Positions 6,835-14,598 of a stretch of 37,648 nt of DNA are shown here, in pieces; the stretch's first letter is position 1; every line of letters starts with the position of its first letter. A program made the position numbers and the translations under genes. The stretch covers positions 1-37,648 of the forward strand of contig DASPFV010000198.1 of NCBI GenBank assembly GCA_035620975.1, in the 5' to 3' direction. The notes under the pieces were generated by a model. The model saw only the letters and a program-made list of their open reading frames with translations, was not told where the DNA came from and searched no databases. The DNA is from DASPFV01 sp035620975. GTDB taxonomy: Bacteria; Acidobacteriota; Vicinamibacteria; Vicinamibacterales; 2-12-FULL-66-21.

Positions 6835-7671
6835 ATGGGGGCCACCCGCGACATCGTCCGGATTGCGGCCCTGGGCGACCTGCATTACGGCCGCGCGTCG
6901 GCGCAGGGATCGCTCCAGCCGCTGCTCGGCCAGATCACCGAGTCGGCCGACATTCTCGTGCTTGCCGGTGATCTGACCGACTACGGACTGGCTGACGAAG
7001 CCCGTGCGCTCGCCCGAGAGATGACCAGCGCGCTGAAGATTCCGGCTGTGGCCGTGCTCGGCAATCACGACTACGAGTCGGGGCAGCAGGACGACATCAG
7101 GAACATCCTGAAGGACGCCGGCGTCGTGACCCTCGACGGCGACACGACCGAGGTGCACGGCATCGGGTTCGCCGGCGTGAAGGGCTTTGCCGGCGGCTTC
7201 GGACGGCGCGCCCTGGGTCCCTGGGGTGAAGAAATCATCAAGCGGTTCGTGCGGGAGGCAGTCGACGAGGCGCTGAAGCTCGAGTCGGCGCTCGCACGCC
7301 TGCGAACGCCGCAGCTCATCGCAGTCCTGCACTACTCCCCCATCCAGGAGACCGTTGAAGGCGAGCCTCCAGAGATCTATCCGTATCTGGGCTGCAGCCG
7401 GCTCGAGGAGCCGCTGCTCCGGTTCCCCGTGAGCGCCGTCTTTCACGGGCACGCGCACCACGGACAACCTGAGGGCCGGACACGCTCCCACGTGCCCGTC
7501 TTCAATGTCTCCAGCACGTTGATGCGGGAGCTGTTCCCCGAGCGGCCCTTCCGCATCGTCGAAGTGGACCCGCGGGCCCAGAGCGACGCGCCCGAACGGC
7601 GCAGCGGCGGCGATCGGCGTGGCCTCGAGCGGGCCGGGACGGGTGTCGAGAAGGTTCAGGCAGGAGGGTAA
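6835..7671 (+). CDS. Calcineurin-like metallophosphoesterase
   Basis: The 278-residue cytoplasmic protein carries the full dinuclear-metal phosphoesterase motif set in order: GDLHYG (Asp15, His17), AGDLTDYG near residue 45, GNHDYE near 80, a His in LHYSP near 170, and GHAHHG near 205. The family hydrolyses phosphomono- or diesters; the substrate cannot be told. About 30 residues after the core (RRSGGDRRGLERAG) look disordered. Two bases separate its stop from the TTG start of the L,D-transpeptidase, so the three downstream envelope genes are probably co-transcribed with it. The ATG at 6835 fits the start of the first beta strand (IVRIAALGDLH). Confidence 0.9.
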   Translation: MGATRDIVRIAALGDLHYGRASAQGSLQPLLGQITESADILVLAGDLTDYGLADEARALAREMTSALKIPAVAVLGNHDYESGQQDDIRNILKDAGVVTLDGDTTEVHGIGFAGVKGFAGGFGRRALGPWGEEIIKRFVREAVDEALKLESALARLRTPQLIAVLHYSPIQETVEGEPPEIYPYLGCSRLEEPLLRFPVSAVFHGHAHHGQPEGRTRSHVPVFNVSSTLMRELFPERPFRIVEVDPRAQSDAPERRSGGDRRGLERAGTGVEKVQAGG

Positions 7672-7673
7672 CG

Positions 7674-8648
7674 TTGCAGCTGGCGTATGCGCTCGCCTGG
7701 GTGGTGATACTCGTTCAGCAGCCGCAGGGCGCTCCGATTGCGCCGGCACCTGGACCTCTCGACGCGTTTGCCCTCCAGGTCGCCCTCGATCGCGCCGGGT
7801 TCTCCCCTGGCGTGATCGACGGCCAGCCCGGACCGAATACCACCCGCGCCCTGGAGGCTCACGTGCGCCAGTTCGGGCGGGAACCGGCGACGGTTCCGGA
7901 CCCGCTCGTCGACTACTCGATTACCGAAGCCGACCTTTCCGCAGGGTTCGTCGAGCGCATGCCGGCGGATCTCATGGACCAGGCCACGCTCCCGGCGCTC
8001 GCCTACACCAGCGTCCAGGAACTGCTGGCGGAGCGGTTCCACACCACGCCTGTCTTCCTGCAGAAGATCAATCCCGACGCGGCCTTCGTCGCCGGGGAGT
8101 CGATTCGCGTGCCGAACGTCGAGCCGTTCCTCGTTCCGGCGCCCCGCCTCGAAACGGGGGCGCAACCAGAGCCCCGCCCCGAGGGCACGAGCGGCCGCGG
8201 CGGCAATCGTGCGGGCACGCCTGCACCGCCGGCAAGAGAGGTAGTGGTCACGGTCACCGCCTCGGGAGGATCTTTGACCGTGGCCGAGCCAGGCGGCAAG
8301 GTGCTGTTCTTCGCTCCCGTGACGACCGGCAGCACCTACGACCCGCTGCCGATCGGCGAGTGGAAGATCACGGGGCTTCAGTTCAGCCCAGAGTTCCGCT
8401 ACAACCCCGAGCTCTTCTGGGATGCGGATCCGGCCCACAGCAAGGCCACGCTGCCGCCCGGGCCGAACAGCCCGGTAGGCGTCGTCTGGATCGACCTGTC
8501 GAAGGAGCACTACGGCCTTCACGGTACGCCCGAACCGACGCGAATCGGTCGGAGCGAGTCTCACGGCTGCGTGCGGCTGACCAACTGGGACGCCATGCGA
8601 GTGGCGGGGCTCGTCAGGCCAGGGACCCGGGTGGTGTTCACGCAATGA
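7674..8648 (+). CDS. L,D-transpeptidase (YkuD domain) with peptidoglycan-binding-like N-terminal region
   Basis: The 324-residue exported enzyme begins with a hydrophobic signal segment (LAYALAWVVILVQQ). Residues 25-75 resemble a peptidoglycan-binding-like repeat (LQVALDRAGFSPGVIDGQPGPNT). A LysM-like stretch may lie at about 110-150 (ERFHTTPVFLQKINPD). The catalytic YkuD domain occupies about 185-324 with HGTPEP and the signature SHGCVRLTNWD, whose Cys near 299 is the nucleophile. L,D-transpeptidases make 3-3 cross-links in peptidoglycan or attach proteins to it. The TTG start at 7674 has a GGAGG site seven bases upstream. The stop overlaps the next gene as ATGA, coupling it to the M23 peptidase. 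Confidence 0.92.
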   Translation: MQLAYALAWVVILVQQPQGAPIAPAPGPLDAFALQVALDRAGFSPGVIDGQPGPNTTRALEAHVRQFGREPATVPDPLVDYSITEADLSAGFVERMPADLMDQATLPALAYTSVQELLAERFHTTPVFLQKINPDAAFVAGESIRVPNVEPFLVPAPRLETGAQPEPRPEGTSGRGGNRAGTPAPPAREVVVTVTASGGSLTVAEPGGKVLFFAPVTTGSTYDPLPIGEWKITGLQFSPEFRYNPELFWDADPAHSKATLPPGPNSPVGVVWIDLSKEHYGLHGTPEPTRIGRSESHGCVRLTNWDAMRVAGLVRPGTRVVFTQ

Positions 8649-9382
8649 AGTGGCCTCGCCCCTCGTTCCCGTCCGACTGGAGTCGACTGGCGAAGGTGTT
8701 CGTCATGGGAAGCCTGCTCGGCTTCCTCGTCGGCGCGGCACTGGTCAGCGTGCTCGTCTGGCGGCAAGGGATCGTGCCGGCGGCCTCCGCCGGGGATCAC
8801 CGCTCACCCACGACGCTGCTCGACGATCCCGGTCAGGCCGTGCTCGAAGGTCGCGGGGACACGCCTGTCGCGACGACCGGCACCCCCGTCGAACGCGCCG
8901 ACCCGAGACCCGTGCCGCCGCTGCCCTTCACGTCGACGCCGCCGGCGGAGCTGCTGGAGCGCGATCTCGAGATACCCGTCGAAGGCGTCCCGGCCAGCGC
9001 CCTGATCCGTCAGTTCGATGACGAGCGGAGCGGATCACGCCGGCACGAGGCGATCGACATCCTGGCTCCCCGGAACACGCCGGTGCGCGCTGTCGAAGGC
9101 GGGACCATCGCCCGCCTGTTCGAGAGCCGGGCCGGCGGATTGACGATCTATCAGTTCGACCCCACCGAGCAGTTCTGCTACTACTATGCCCACCTGGAAC
9201 GCTACGCGCCCGGGCTGAAGGAGGGTGATCGCGTCTCTCGCGGCCAGGTCATCGGCTACGTCGGAACATCGGGCAATGCCCCCAAGAACACGCCACACCT
9301 GCACTTCGCCATTTTCCGCCTGACGCAAGCGAAGCGCTGGTGGGAGGGGGAGCCTGTCGACCCGTATGACGTGCTGAAGTAG
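8645..9382 (+). CDS. M23 family metallopeptidase, membrane-anchored (LytM/NlpD-like)
   Basis: The 245-residue protein has an N-terminal membrane anchor (VFVMGSLLGFLVGAALVSVLV, residues 19-39), a proline-rich linker, and a C-terminal M23 domain from about residue 110. Zinc ligands are visible as HEAID (His134, Asp138), an AHL motif, and HLHF. The usual HxGxD reads HEAID here, a mild variation that keeps the ligands. It would cut peptide stems of peptidoglycan in the periplasm, or act as a regulator of such hydrolases. Its ATG overlaps the L,D-transpeptidase stop, so a cross-linking enzyme and a hydrolase are made together, which fits peptidoglycan remodelling. Confidence 0.92.
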   Translation: MKWPRPSFPSDWSRLAKVFVMGSLLGFLVGAALVSVLVWRQGIVPAASAGDHRSPTTLLDDPGQAVLEGRGDTPVATTGTPVERADPRPVPPLPFTSTPPAELLERDLEIPVEGVPASALIRQFDDERSGSRRHEAIDILAPRNTPVRAVEGGTIARLFESRAGGLTIYQFDPTEQFCYYYAHLERYAPGLKEGDRVSRGQVIGYVGTSGNAPKNTPHLHFAIFRLTQAKRWWEGEPVDPYDVLK

Positions 9383-9403
9383 CCCTTCCAACCCTCGAGG
9401 GCA

Positions 9404-10105
9404 GTGCCGCCGTCCAAGCGAGTGCAGGAGAAACAGTTGCAGGCCAGCGGGCGCCTGCTGGACGCTGGAAGCCGGGAACCGGGGAGCTGGAAGCTGTCGA
9501 ACACCTGCACGGGGGCCTTACCGCTGCGGTCCCAGAGCGACGAGTTCGCCGTCCGGCGCGGCCAGGATGCCGATTCCGACGTGGTGCGTGCCGCGGCCGG
9601 GGACGTGCGCGCGTTCGAGGCGCTGTACCGCCAGCACCTGCCGCGAGTCAGCAGCCTGGTGCGGCGGATGACCGGCGGCCGGGACAGCGACGAGCTGACG
9701 CAGGATGTGTTCGTGCGCGTCTGGCAGAAGCTCGGCAGCTTCCGCGGCGATTCAGCCTTCAGCACCTGGCTGCACCGCCTGGCCGTGAACGTCGTCATCG
9801 AACGGTTCCGGGCGGAGGCCACGCGACGGGGCCGACTGCATGAGGGTGAGGAGATCTTCGAGACGATCTCGGCGCCCCAGCGGGGTGGCGACTGGTCGAT
9901 GGACTTCGAAGCGGCGCTGATGAAGCTGCCCGGCGGCGCCCGGGAGATCTTCGTGCTGCACGACGTCGAGGGCTACAAGCACCAGGAGATCGCCGCGCTG
10001 CTGGGTATCTCGGCCGGGACGTCGAAGGCGCAGCTGCACCGGGCCCGCATGATGCTGCGGCGGCACTTGAACCCGCCGCGCCCGGCCGATCAGCCGTCGG
10101 AGTGA
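9404..10105 (+). CDS. ECF-type RNA polymerase sigma factor
   Basis: Sigma region 2 is clear at FEALYRQHLPRVSSLVRRMTG followed by DELTQDVFVRVWQKLGSFRG and STWLHRLAVNVVIERFRA. Region 4 is ALMKLPGGAREIFVLHDVEGYKHQEIAALLGISAGTSKAQLHRAR. This is a group 4 (ECF) sigma factor. The stop overlaps the next start as GTGA, and the next gene encodes a zinc anti-sigma factor, so the pair is a regulatory unit. The start is uncertain: the GTG at 9404 gives 233 residues, a TTG at 9437 has a GGAG site seven bases upstream, and GTG at 9581 would give 174. The stretch 9460-9500 looks non-coding, which favours a shorter protein. Confidence 0.88.
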   Translation: MPPSKRVQEKQLQASGRLLDAGSREPGSWKLSNTCTGALPLRSQSDEFAVRRGQDADSDVVRAAAGDVRAFEALYRQHLPRVSSLVRRMTGGRDSDELTQDVFVRVWQKLGSFRGDSAFSTWLHRLAVNVVIERFRAEATRRGRLHEGEEIFETISAPQRGGDWSMDFEAALMKLPGGAREIFVLHDVEGYKHQEIAALLGISAGTSKAQLHRARMMLRRHLNPPRPADQPSE

Positions 10106-10806
10106 CGCCCATGCACGATGCTTTTGCCGACCGACTTTCGGACTACCTCGACGACGAGGATCTCGACGCGTCCGAACGCGCGGAGATTGCGCGGCACGTT
10201 CGGGAGTGCGGCGACTGCCGCCGTGCGCTCGCCGACCTGCGCGAGGTCGCCGCGCGCGCGCGGGCGCTTCCCGACACGGCGCCAGATGCGGACCTCTGGC
10301 CCGGCGTCGAAGCCCGCATTTCGGCCGATCGCCTGCTCCCCTTCCGCACGAGGCTGCCCCGCCGGTTCTCCTTCACGCTGCCTCAGCTCGTGGCGGCGGC
10401 GCTCGCGCTGATGGTTCTCTCGGGCGGGATGGTCTGGCTCGCGCGCATCGGTGGATCGCGAGCGGACTTCGTCCCACTGCTCGGCGCGCCGGCGCCGAAC
10501 CAGGCCGTGCCTGCGCCGGCCGGGTCAATCGAGGTCAGGCCGGCCAATTTCGCCGACGCGCAGTACGACGCGGCGGTCGCCGACCTGGAGCACGCGCTCG
10601 AAGCCGGACGCGGCCGCCTCGATCCGGAAACCGTGCGCGTGCTCGAAGCCAACCTGCAGGCCATCGACCGCGCCATCGAGCAGAGCCGGCGCGCCCTCAG
10701 CGACGACCCGGCCAACCTGTACCTGAACACTCACCTCGCGCGCTACCGGCAGCACAAGCTCGCGCTGCTGCGGCGCGCCACGGCGCTGGCCGCCAACGAA
10801 AGCTGA
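10102..10806 (+). CDS. Anti-sigma factor with N-terminal zinc finger (zf-HC2) and one membrane helix
   Basis: The 234-residue protein has an N-terminal anti-sigma domain with the zinc motif HVRECGDC (HxxxCxxC). One transmembrane helix follows at about residues 92-114 (LPQLVAAALALMVLSGGMVWL). The outer domain is rich in helix (YDAAVADLEHALEAGRGRLDPET...). It should bind and hold the ECF factor encoded just upstream. The outer domain may sense an envelope signal together with the DUF4097 protein encoded next. Start choice is between the GTG at 10102, overlapping the sigma stop, and the ATG at 10111; both keep the domain intact. The last codon overlaps the next start as TGATG. Confidence 0.88.
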   Translation: MTPMHDAFADRLSDYLDDEDLDASERAEIARHVRECGDCRRALADLREVAARARALPDTAPDADLWPGVEARISADRLLPFRTRLPRRFSFTLPQLVAAALALMVLSGGMVWLARIGGSRADFVPLLGAPAPNQAVPAPAGSIEVRPANFADAQYDAAVADLEHALEAGRGRLDPETVRVLEANLQAIDRAIEQSRRALSDDPANLYLNTHLARYRQHKLALLRRATALAANES

Positions 10807-11831
10807 TGTCCGAGACGATGCGCCACACCCGATCGCTGCTGGTGCTGCTGGTGCTGCTGACGGGAACCTCGCCCGCTGAAGGTCAGACGGCGGACCGCCG
10901 CGCGCCCGAGACCGATCAGACGGTTCCGGTGTCGCGCGGCGCGCGCCTCACGATTGACAACTTCGCGGGCGAAGTGGTGATCCGGACGGAAGCGAGGGAC
11001 TCGGTCCGCGTCGCCGCGCGACACTCGTCGCGCAATCGCGTCGACATCCAGACGACGGCCGCCGGCGTGGTGATCCGCGCGCGCGGCAGCGCGGGGCCCG
11101 CCGCCGTGGACTACGAGGTGACGGCCCCGAACTGGATGCCGATCAAGGTGAGCGGAACGTACACGTTCGTCAGCATCGAGGGGGCGCAGAGCGAGGTCTC
11201 CGCCGAGACCGTCCGGGGGGACATCGTGGTGAAGGGCGGCACGGGCTTCGTCACGGCGAAATCCATCGAAGGCGAGGTCATCGTCGAAGGCGCACGCGGC
11301 AAGGTGAACGTGAGCTCGGTGAACGAAGGGGTCCGGATCACCGGCGCGAGCGGCGACATCGTCGCCGAGACCACCAACGGCGATATCGCGCTCACGCAGA
11401 TCGAGTCGCAGAGCGTCGACGTCACCACGGTGAACGGCGACATCCTCTACGAAGGCTCGATCATGGCCGGCGGACGGTACCGCCTCGGCACGCACAACGG
11501 TGATGTCACCCTCGGGGTGCCGGAGACCGCGAACGCCACGTTCTCGGTGCGCACCTACAGCGGCGACTTCAGCAACAATCTCGGGCTGAAGGCGGTCGGC
11601 GAGGTGCGGCGAGGCCGGCGCACGACCTACGTCCTCGGCAGCGGTGCCGCGGAAGTGGAGCTCGAGTCGTTCAACGGAACGGTCCGGATACGGCGCGCCG
11701 GCACCCTGCCGGCGCCCAAGTCCCGCGGGGGTGAGCACGCACACGCGCACGGTACGGATCAGATCGACGACCACGGCTTCGTCGTTCCTCTCCTCGCGAC
11801 ATACTCCCCCGTCGCCGCAAGCGCCCGCTGA
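10806..11831 (+). CDS. DUF4097 family beta-strand repeat protein, exported
   Basis: The 341-residue protein has a signal peptide (SLLVLLVLLTGTSPAEG). About ten short repeats follow, typical of the DUF4097 (putative auto-transporter adhesin head GIN-like) beta-solenoid. Examples are LTIDNFAGEVVIRTE, VSAETVRGDIVVKG, VTAKSIEGEVIVEG, IVAETTNGDIALTQ, VDVTTVNGDILYEG, FSVRTYSGDFSNNL and VELESFNGTVRIRR. Each turn ends in a conserved Gly-Asp or Gly-Glu. It should be a periplasmic or surface protein. As the third gene of an overlapping ECF sigma/anti-sigma operon it is probably the target or the sensor partner of that switch. The last 35 residues are His/Ala-rich and probably disordered. Confidence 0.88.
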   Translation: MSETMRHTRSLLVLLVLLTGTSPAEGQTADRRAPETDQTVPVSRGARLTIDNFAGEVVIRTEARDSVRVAARHSSRNRVDIQTTAAGVVIRARGSAGPAAVDYEVTAPNWMPIKVSGTYTFVSIEGAQSEVSAETVRGDIVVKGGTGFVTAKSIEGEVIVEGARGKVNVSSVNEGVRITGASGDIVAETTNGDIALTQIESQSVDVTTVNGDILYEGSIMAGGRYRLGTHNGDVTLGVPETANATFSVRTYSGDFSNNLGLKAVGEVRRGRRTTYVLGSGAAEVELESFNGTVRIRRAGTLPAPKSRGGEHAHAHGTDQIDDHGFVVPLLATYSPVAASAR

Positions 11832-12147
11832 CTCTCGCCGACGCCGGCCAGCGGCCCCGCTCCCGCGCTGTCTCGGGCGGCCTCCCCGCCCGTCCAGCTC
11901 GCAGTATCCGTGTTTGTCCGTGTTCGTCCGTGGCATTTACCAGTCCGTGCTTGTCCGTGTTGTTCCGTGGCCCCACCGCCCGTGTTGTTCTGTGGCGGAA
12001 CGGCGCTGTTCGGAACCGAACAGCGCCGTGGCGCACAGCGGCCGGGCTGCCGCCGCCAGCGGCCGGAATCCCCCGTGAATTCGCGGGATTCCCCGAGACC
12101 CCGGTCCTGCCGGCCCCCGGCACGTGCTTTGGACTTCCGGCGGCGTC
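11832..12147. repeat. Gene-free gap with 10-bp repeats (TCCGTGTTNG) and two palindromes
   Basis: Decamers of the type TCCGTGTTTG begin at 11907, 11917 and 11927, and again at 11944, 11954 and 11965, the second group slightly out of register. A 30-bp palindrome with 14-bp arms and a central AA spans 12000-12029 (arm ACGGCGCTGTTCGG). A weaker one, GGAATCCC at 12065-12072 with GGGATTCC at 12085-12092, follows. I see no convincing coding sequence in this gap. Confidence 0.7.
12000..12029. repeat. 30-bp perfect palindrome
   Basis: Left arm 12000-12013 (ACGGCGCTGTTCGG) and right arm 12016-12029 (CCGAACAGCGCCGT) are exact reverse complements around AA. It lies between the DUF4097 gene and the receiver-SpoIIE gene. 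As RNA it could be a rho-independent stem without a clear U-tract; as DNA it could be an operator. Confidence 0.65.
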
Positions 12148-13290
12148 ATGACGAGCGTCTGCGAGACCCGGGCGAATATTCTGATTGCCGACGACCAGCC
12201 GGACCTGCTCGATGCCCTGCGTCTGCTCCTCAAGGGCGAGGGTCTGGGCATGGAGGCGGTCACCTCGCCGGAGGCCGTGCTCGACGCGGTCGCCTCGGCA
12301 TCCTTCGACCTGCTCCTGATGGACCTGAACTACACCGTGGACACGACGTCGGGACGCGAGGGGATCGATCTGCTCGCCAGAGTCCAGGCGATCGACCCCA
12401 CGCTGCCCGTGGTCGTGATGACCGGGTGGGGCTCGGTCGATCTCGCGGTCGAAGCGATGCGGCGGGGTGTTCGGGACTTCGTCCAGAAACCCTGGGACAA
12501 CGCGCAGCTCCTGGCGACCCTCCGCCAGGAGATCGACGCCGGGCGCGCGCTGCGGCGGCGGCTCGAGCTCGAACAGCTGGAGATGTCCGAGGCGCGCCGG
12601 ATCCAGCGCAAGCTGCTGCCGTCCAGCCTGCCGGAGCTGGACGGCTGGGAGATCACCGCATCGTGGCAGCCGGCTGGCGGGGTGGGCGGTGACTGCTACG
12701 ACGCGATCACGTTGAGCCCGACCCGCGTGGCGATCACGATCGCCGACGTCGTCGGAAAAGGGATACCCGCGGCGCTGCTGATGTCGAACCTCCAGGCAGC
12801 GGTGCGGGCGTTCGCGAGCGACGCCGTGCGGCCGGCCGACCTCTGCCACCAGGTGAACCGCGTACTGTGCGGGAACATCGCCGAGGGACGCTTCATCAGT
12901 TTCTTCTACTGCGTGCTCGACGCCGAGGTGGGCACGCTGACCTATTCCAACGCCGGACACTACCCGCCCATCCTCGTGCGCGCGAGCGGCGCGGTCGAGC
13001 GCCTCGCCGCCGGCGGCGCGGTGCTCGGGGTCTTCCCCGAAGGGGCCTACGACCAGGGCCTGACGAGGATCGGACCCGGCGATCGGTTGATCCTGTTCAC
13101 CGACGGAATCACGGAGGCGCGAAGTCCGCAGGACGAGGAGTTCGGGGAGGAACGGCTCGAGGGCGAAGCCGTCACCAACCGGACCTGCAGCGCGCCGGCC
13201 CTGCAGGCGACGCTCGCAGCACGGGTCGCGGACTTCTCGGGAGGCCTGTTCCAGGACGACGCGACGCTGATCGTGCTGGCTGCGAGATAG
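12148..13290 (+). CDS. Response regulator with SpoIIE/RsbU-type PP2C serine phosphatase output
   Basis: The 380-residue cytoplasmic protein has a receiver domain at residues 9-130: acidic pair in ILIADDQPD, phospho-acceptor Asp in LLLMDLNY, Thr in VVVMTGWG, Lys in FVQKPWD. A helical linker (LRRRLELEQLEMSEARRIQRKLLP) follows. A PP2C-type SpoIIE domain follows from about 180, with metal motifs GGDCYD, IADVVGKGIPAALLM, NAGHYPP, FTDGITEA and DDATLIVL. The loop after the phospho-acceptor is long (NYTVDTTSGREG), as in some NtrC-like receivers. The family dephosphorylates anti-sigma antagonists (STAS proteins) in partner-switching. No STAS or RsbW gene is nearby. I chose the ATG at 12148; a GTG at 12124 would add eight unlikely residues. 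Confidence 0.9.
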   Translation: MTSVCETRANILIADDQPDLLDALRLLLKGEGLGMEAVTSPEAVLDAVASASFDLLLMDLNYTVDTTSGREGIDLLARVQAIDPTLPVVVMTGWGSVDLAVEAMRRGVRDFVQKPWDNAQLLATLRQEIDAGRALRRRLELEQLEMSEARRIQRKLLPSSLPELDGWEITASWQPAGGVGGDCYDAITLSPTRVAITIADVVGKGIPAALLMSNLQAAVRAFASDAVRPADLCHQVNRVLCGNIAEGRFISFFYCVLDAEVGTLTYSNAGHYPPILVRASGAVERLAAGGAVLGVFPEGAYDQGLTRIGPGDRLILFTDGITEARSPQDEEFGEERLEGEAVTNRTCSAPALQATLAARVADFSGGLFQDDATLIVLAAR

Positions 13291-13435
13291 CGCTTTCACC
13301 CAGCGAAAACGCCCGGCGTGGCCCCCTGGTACGAAACGCCAGATTTCAGGGTCTAATCGCCGGTTATGGCGTACGAATGGCCCACCGGGAGGGACTGACC
13401 GGCCCCGAAAGTCCGCCTGTCAAATTTACTTTTTC

Positions 13436-13465
13436 TTGACGTGTTTCGTCCCAGGCTGAAATAGT
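13436..13465 (+). promoter_or_regulatory. Possible promoter of the LytS/LytTR operon
   Basis: TTGACG at 13436-13441 is followed after 18 bases by AATAGT at 13460-13465. The stretch around it is AT-rich compared with the rest of the window. The gene begins at 13474, so the transcript would be nearly leaderless, and the GGAG at 13466 would not be used in that case. The call is tentative. Confidence 0.3.
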
Positions 13466-13473
13466 GGAGCAGC

Positions 13474-14598
13474 ATGCAGAAGGTGTGGACGCCGCCGCGG
13501 CGGTGGGTGTTTCTGGCGGCGACTCTCCTCGGCCTCTTTTCAACGCTTCAGGCGTACCGCCTGACGTCGCTCGCCGCCTATCCTGAAGGCGCCAAGTTCT
13601 TCCCCCTGCTGGTGCTCAATCTGGCGTTCTGGTACGTGCCGGCGGCGTTCGTGCCGACGATCTTCAGGCTCGCCCAGCGCTTCCACGTGGGGAGCCGGCA
13701 TTGGCCGCGGTCGGTGGGGATTCACTGCGGCTGCGCCGTGCTGCTGGCCCTGATGCATGCCGGCTGCATGATCGGCGTGCGCAGCGTGCTGTGGCCCGAC
13801 GCAGGCAAGATGGCGAACGTCGCCTGGAGCACCTTCGCGCAGCGGCTGTTCCTGATCAATCTCGACTGGCTGCTGGCGACTTACTGGGCCGTTCTCGGCC
13901 TGAGCTACGCGCTCAGCTACAACCGCGAGGCCCAGCAGCGGCAGATCCGTGAAGCGCACCTCGAGGCGAGGCTCGTCGAGGCCCGCCTGCGTACCCTCGA
14001 GGCCGAGCTCCATCCGCACTTCCTGTTCAATACTCTCCACGCCATCTCCACGCTGGTGCACTCCGACGGCGACGCCGCCGACCGCATGATCAGCCGGCTG
14101 AGCGATCTGCTTCGCCTCACGTTCGATCGGTCGGGAGCCCCGGGCATCCCGCTGCACGAGGAGCTCGAGTTCCTGCAGAAGTACCTCGAGATCGAGCAGA
14201 TCCGTTTCCAGGATCGGCTGGCGGTGCGGTTCGAGATCGATCCCGAGACGCTCGACGCCGAGGTCCCGCGACTCATCCTGCAACCGCTCGTCGAGAACGC
14301 GATCAAGCACGGCGTGTCGCCGCGCGCGGGACAGGGCCTGGTGCAAGTCGCGGCGCAGCGCCGTGGCGAGCGCCTGTGGCTGGAGGTCCGCGACAACGGG
14401 GTCGGCCTCACGGCAGGCGCGCGCGCGCGCCTCGACTCCGGCGTGGGCCTGTCGAATACCCGGGACCGTCTCGAGTGCCTCTACGGCGAAGCGCACCGCC
14501 TCGAGTTCTCCGACGGCACCAATGGCCTCGCCGTGCGGGTCGAGATTCCCTTCCACCGCACCGCGCCCGCGGCCGAGGCGGCGTTCCGCGTCGCATGA
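13474..14598 (+). CDS. LytS/AlgZ-type sensor histidine kinase
   Basis: The 374-residue inner-membrane kinase is of the His_kinase (PF06580) type. About four hydrophobic segments fill residues 10-150 (WVFLAATLLGLFSTLQA, FPLLVLNLAFWYVPAAFV, IHCGCAVLLALMHAGCM, LDWLLATYWAVLGLSYAL). A coiled-coil linker precedes the phospho-acceptor motif LEAELHPHFLFNTLHAIS near residue 180. The ATP-binding domain follows, with an N-box in QPLVENAIKHG, G1 in RDNGVGL and G2 in SGVGLSNTRDRL. There is no large extracytoplasmic sensor domain. It is coupled by an ATGA overlap to a LytTR regulator, its likely partner. P. aeruginosa FimS (AlgZ), which controls twitching through AlgR, is of this class. Confidence 0.92.
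   Translation: MQKVWTPPRRWVFLAATLLGLFSTLQAYRLTSLAAYPEGAKFFPLLVLNLAFWYVPAAFVPTIFRLAQRFHVGSRHWPRSVGIHCGCAVLLALMHAGCMIGVRSVLWPDAGKMANVAWSTFAQRLFLINLDWLLATYWAVLGLSYALSYNREAQQRQIREAHLEARLVEARLRTLEAELHPHFLFNTLHAISTLVHSDGDAADRMISRLSDLLRLTFDRSGAPGIPLHEELEFLQKYLEIEQIRFQDRLAVRFEIDPETLDAEVPRLILQPLVENAIKHGVSPRAGQGLVQVAAQRRGERLWLEVRDNGVGLTAGARARLDSGVGLSNTRDRLECLYGEAHRLEFSDGTNGLAVRVEIPFHRTAPAAEAAFRVA

Noticed and set aside
11907..11971. CRISPR array
   Set aside because: Units are 10 bp, contiguous and degenerate, without spacers.
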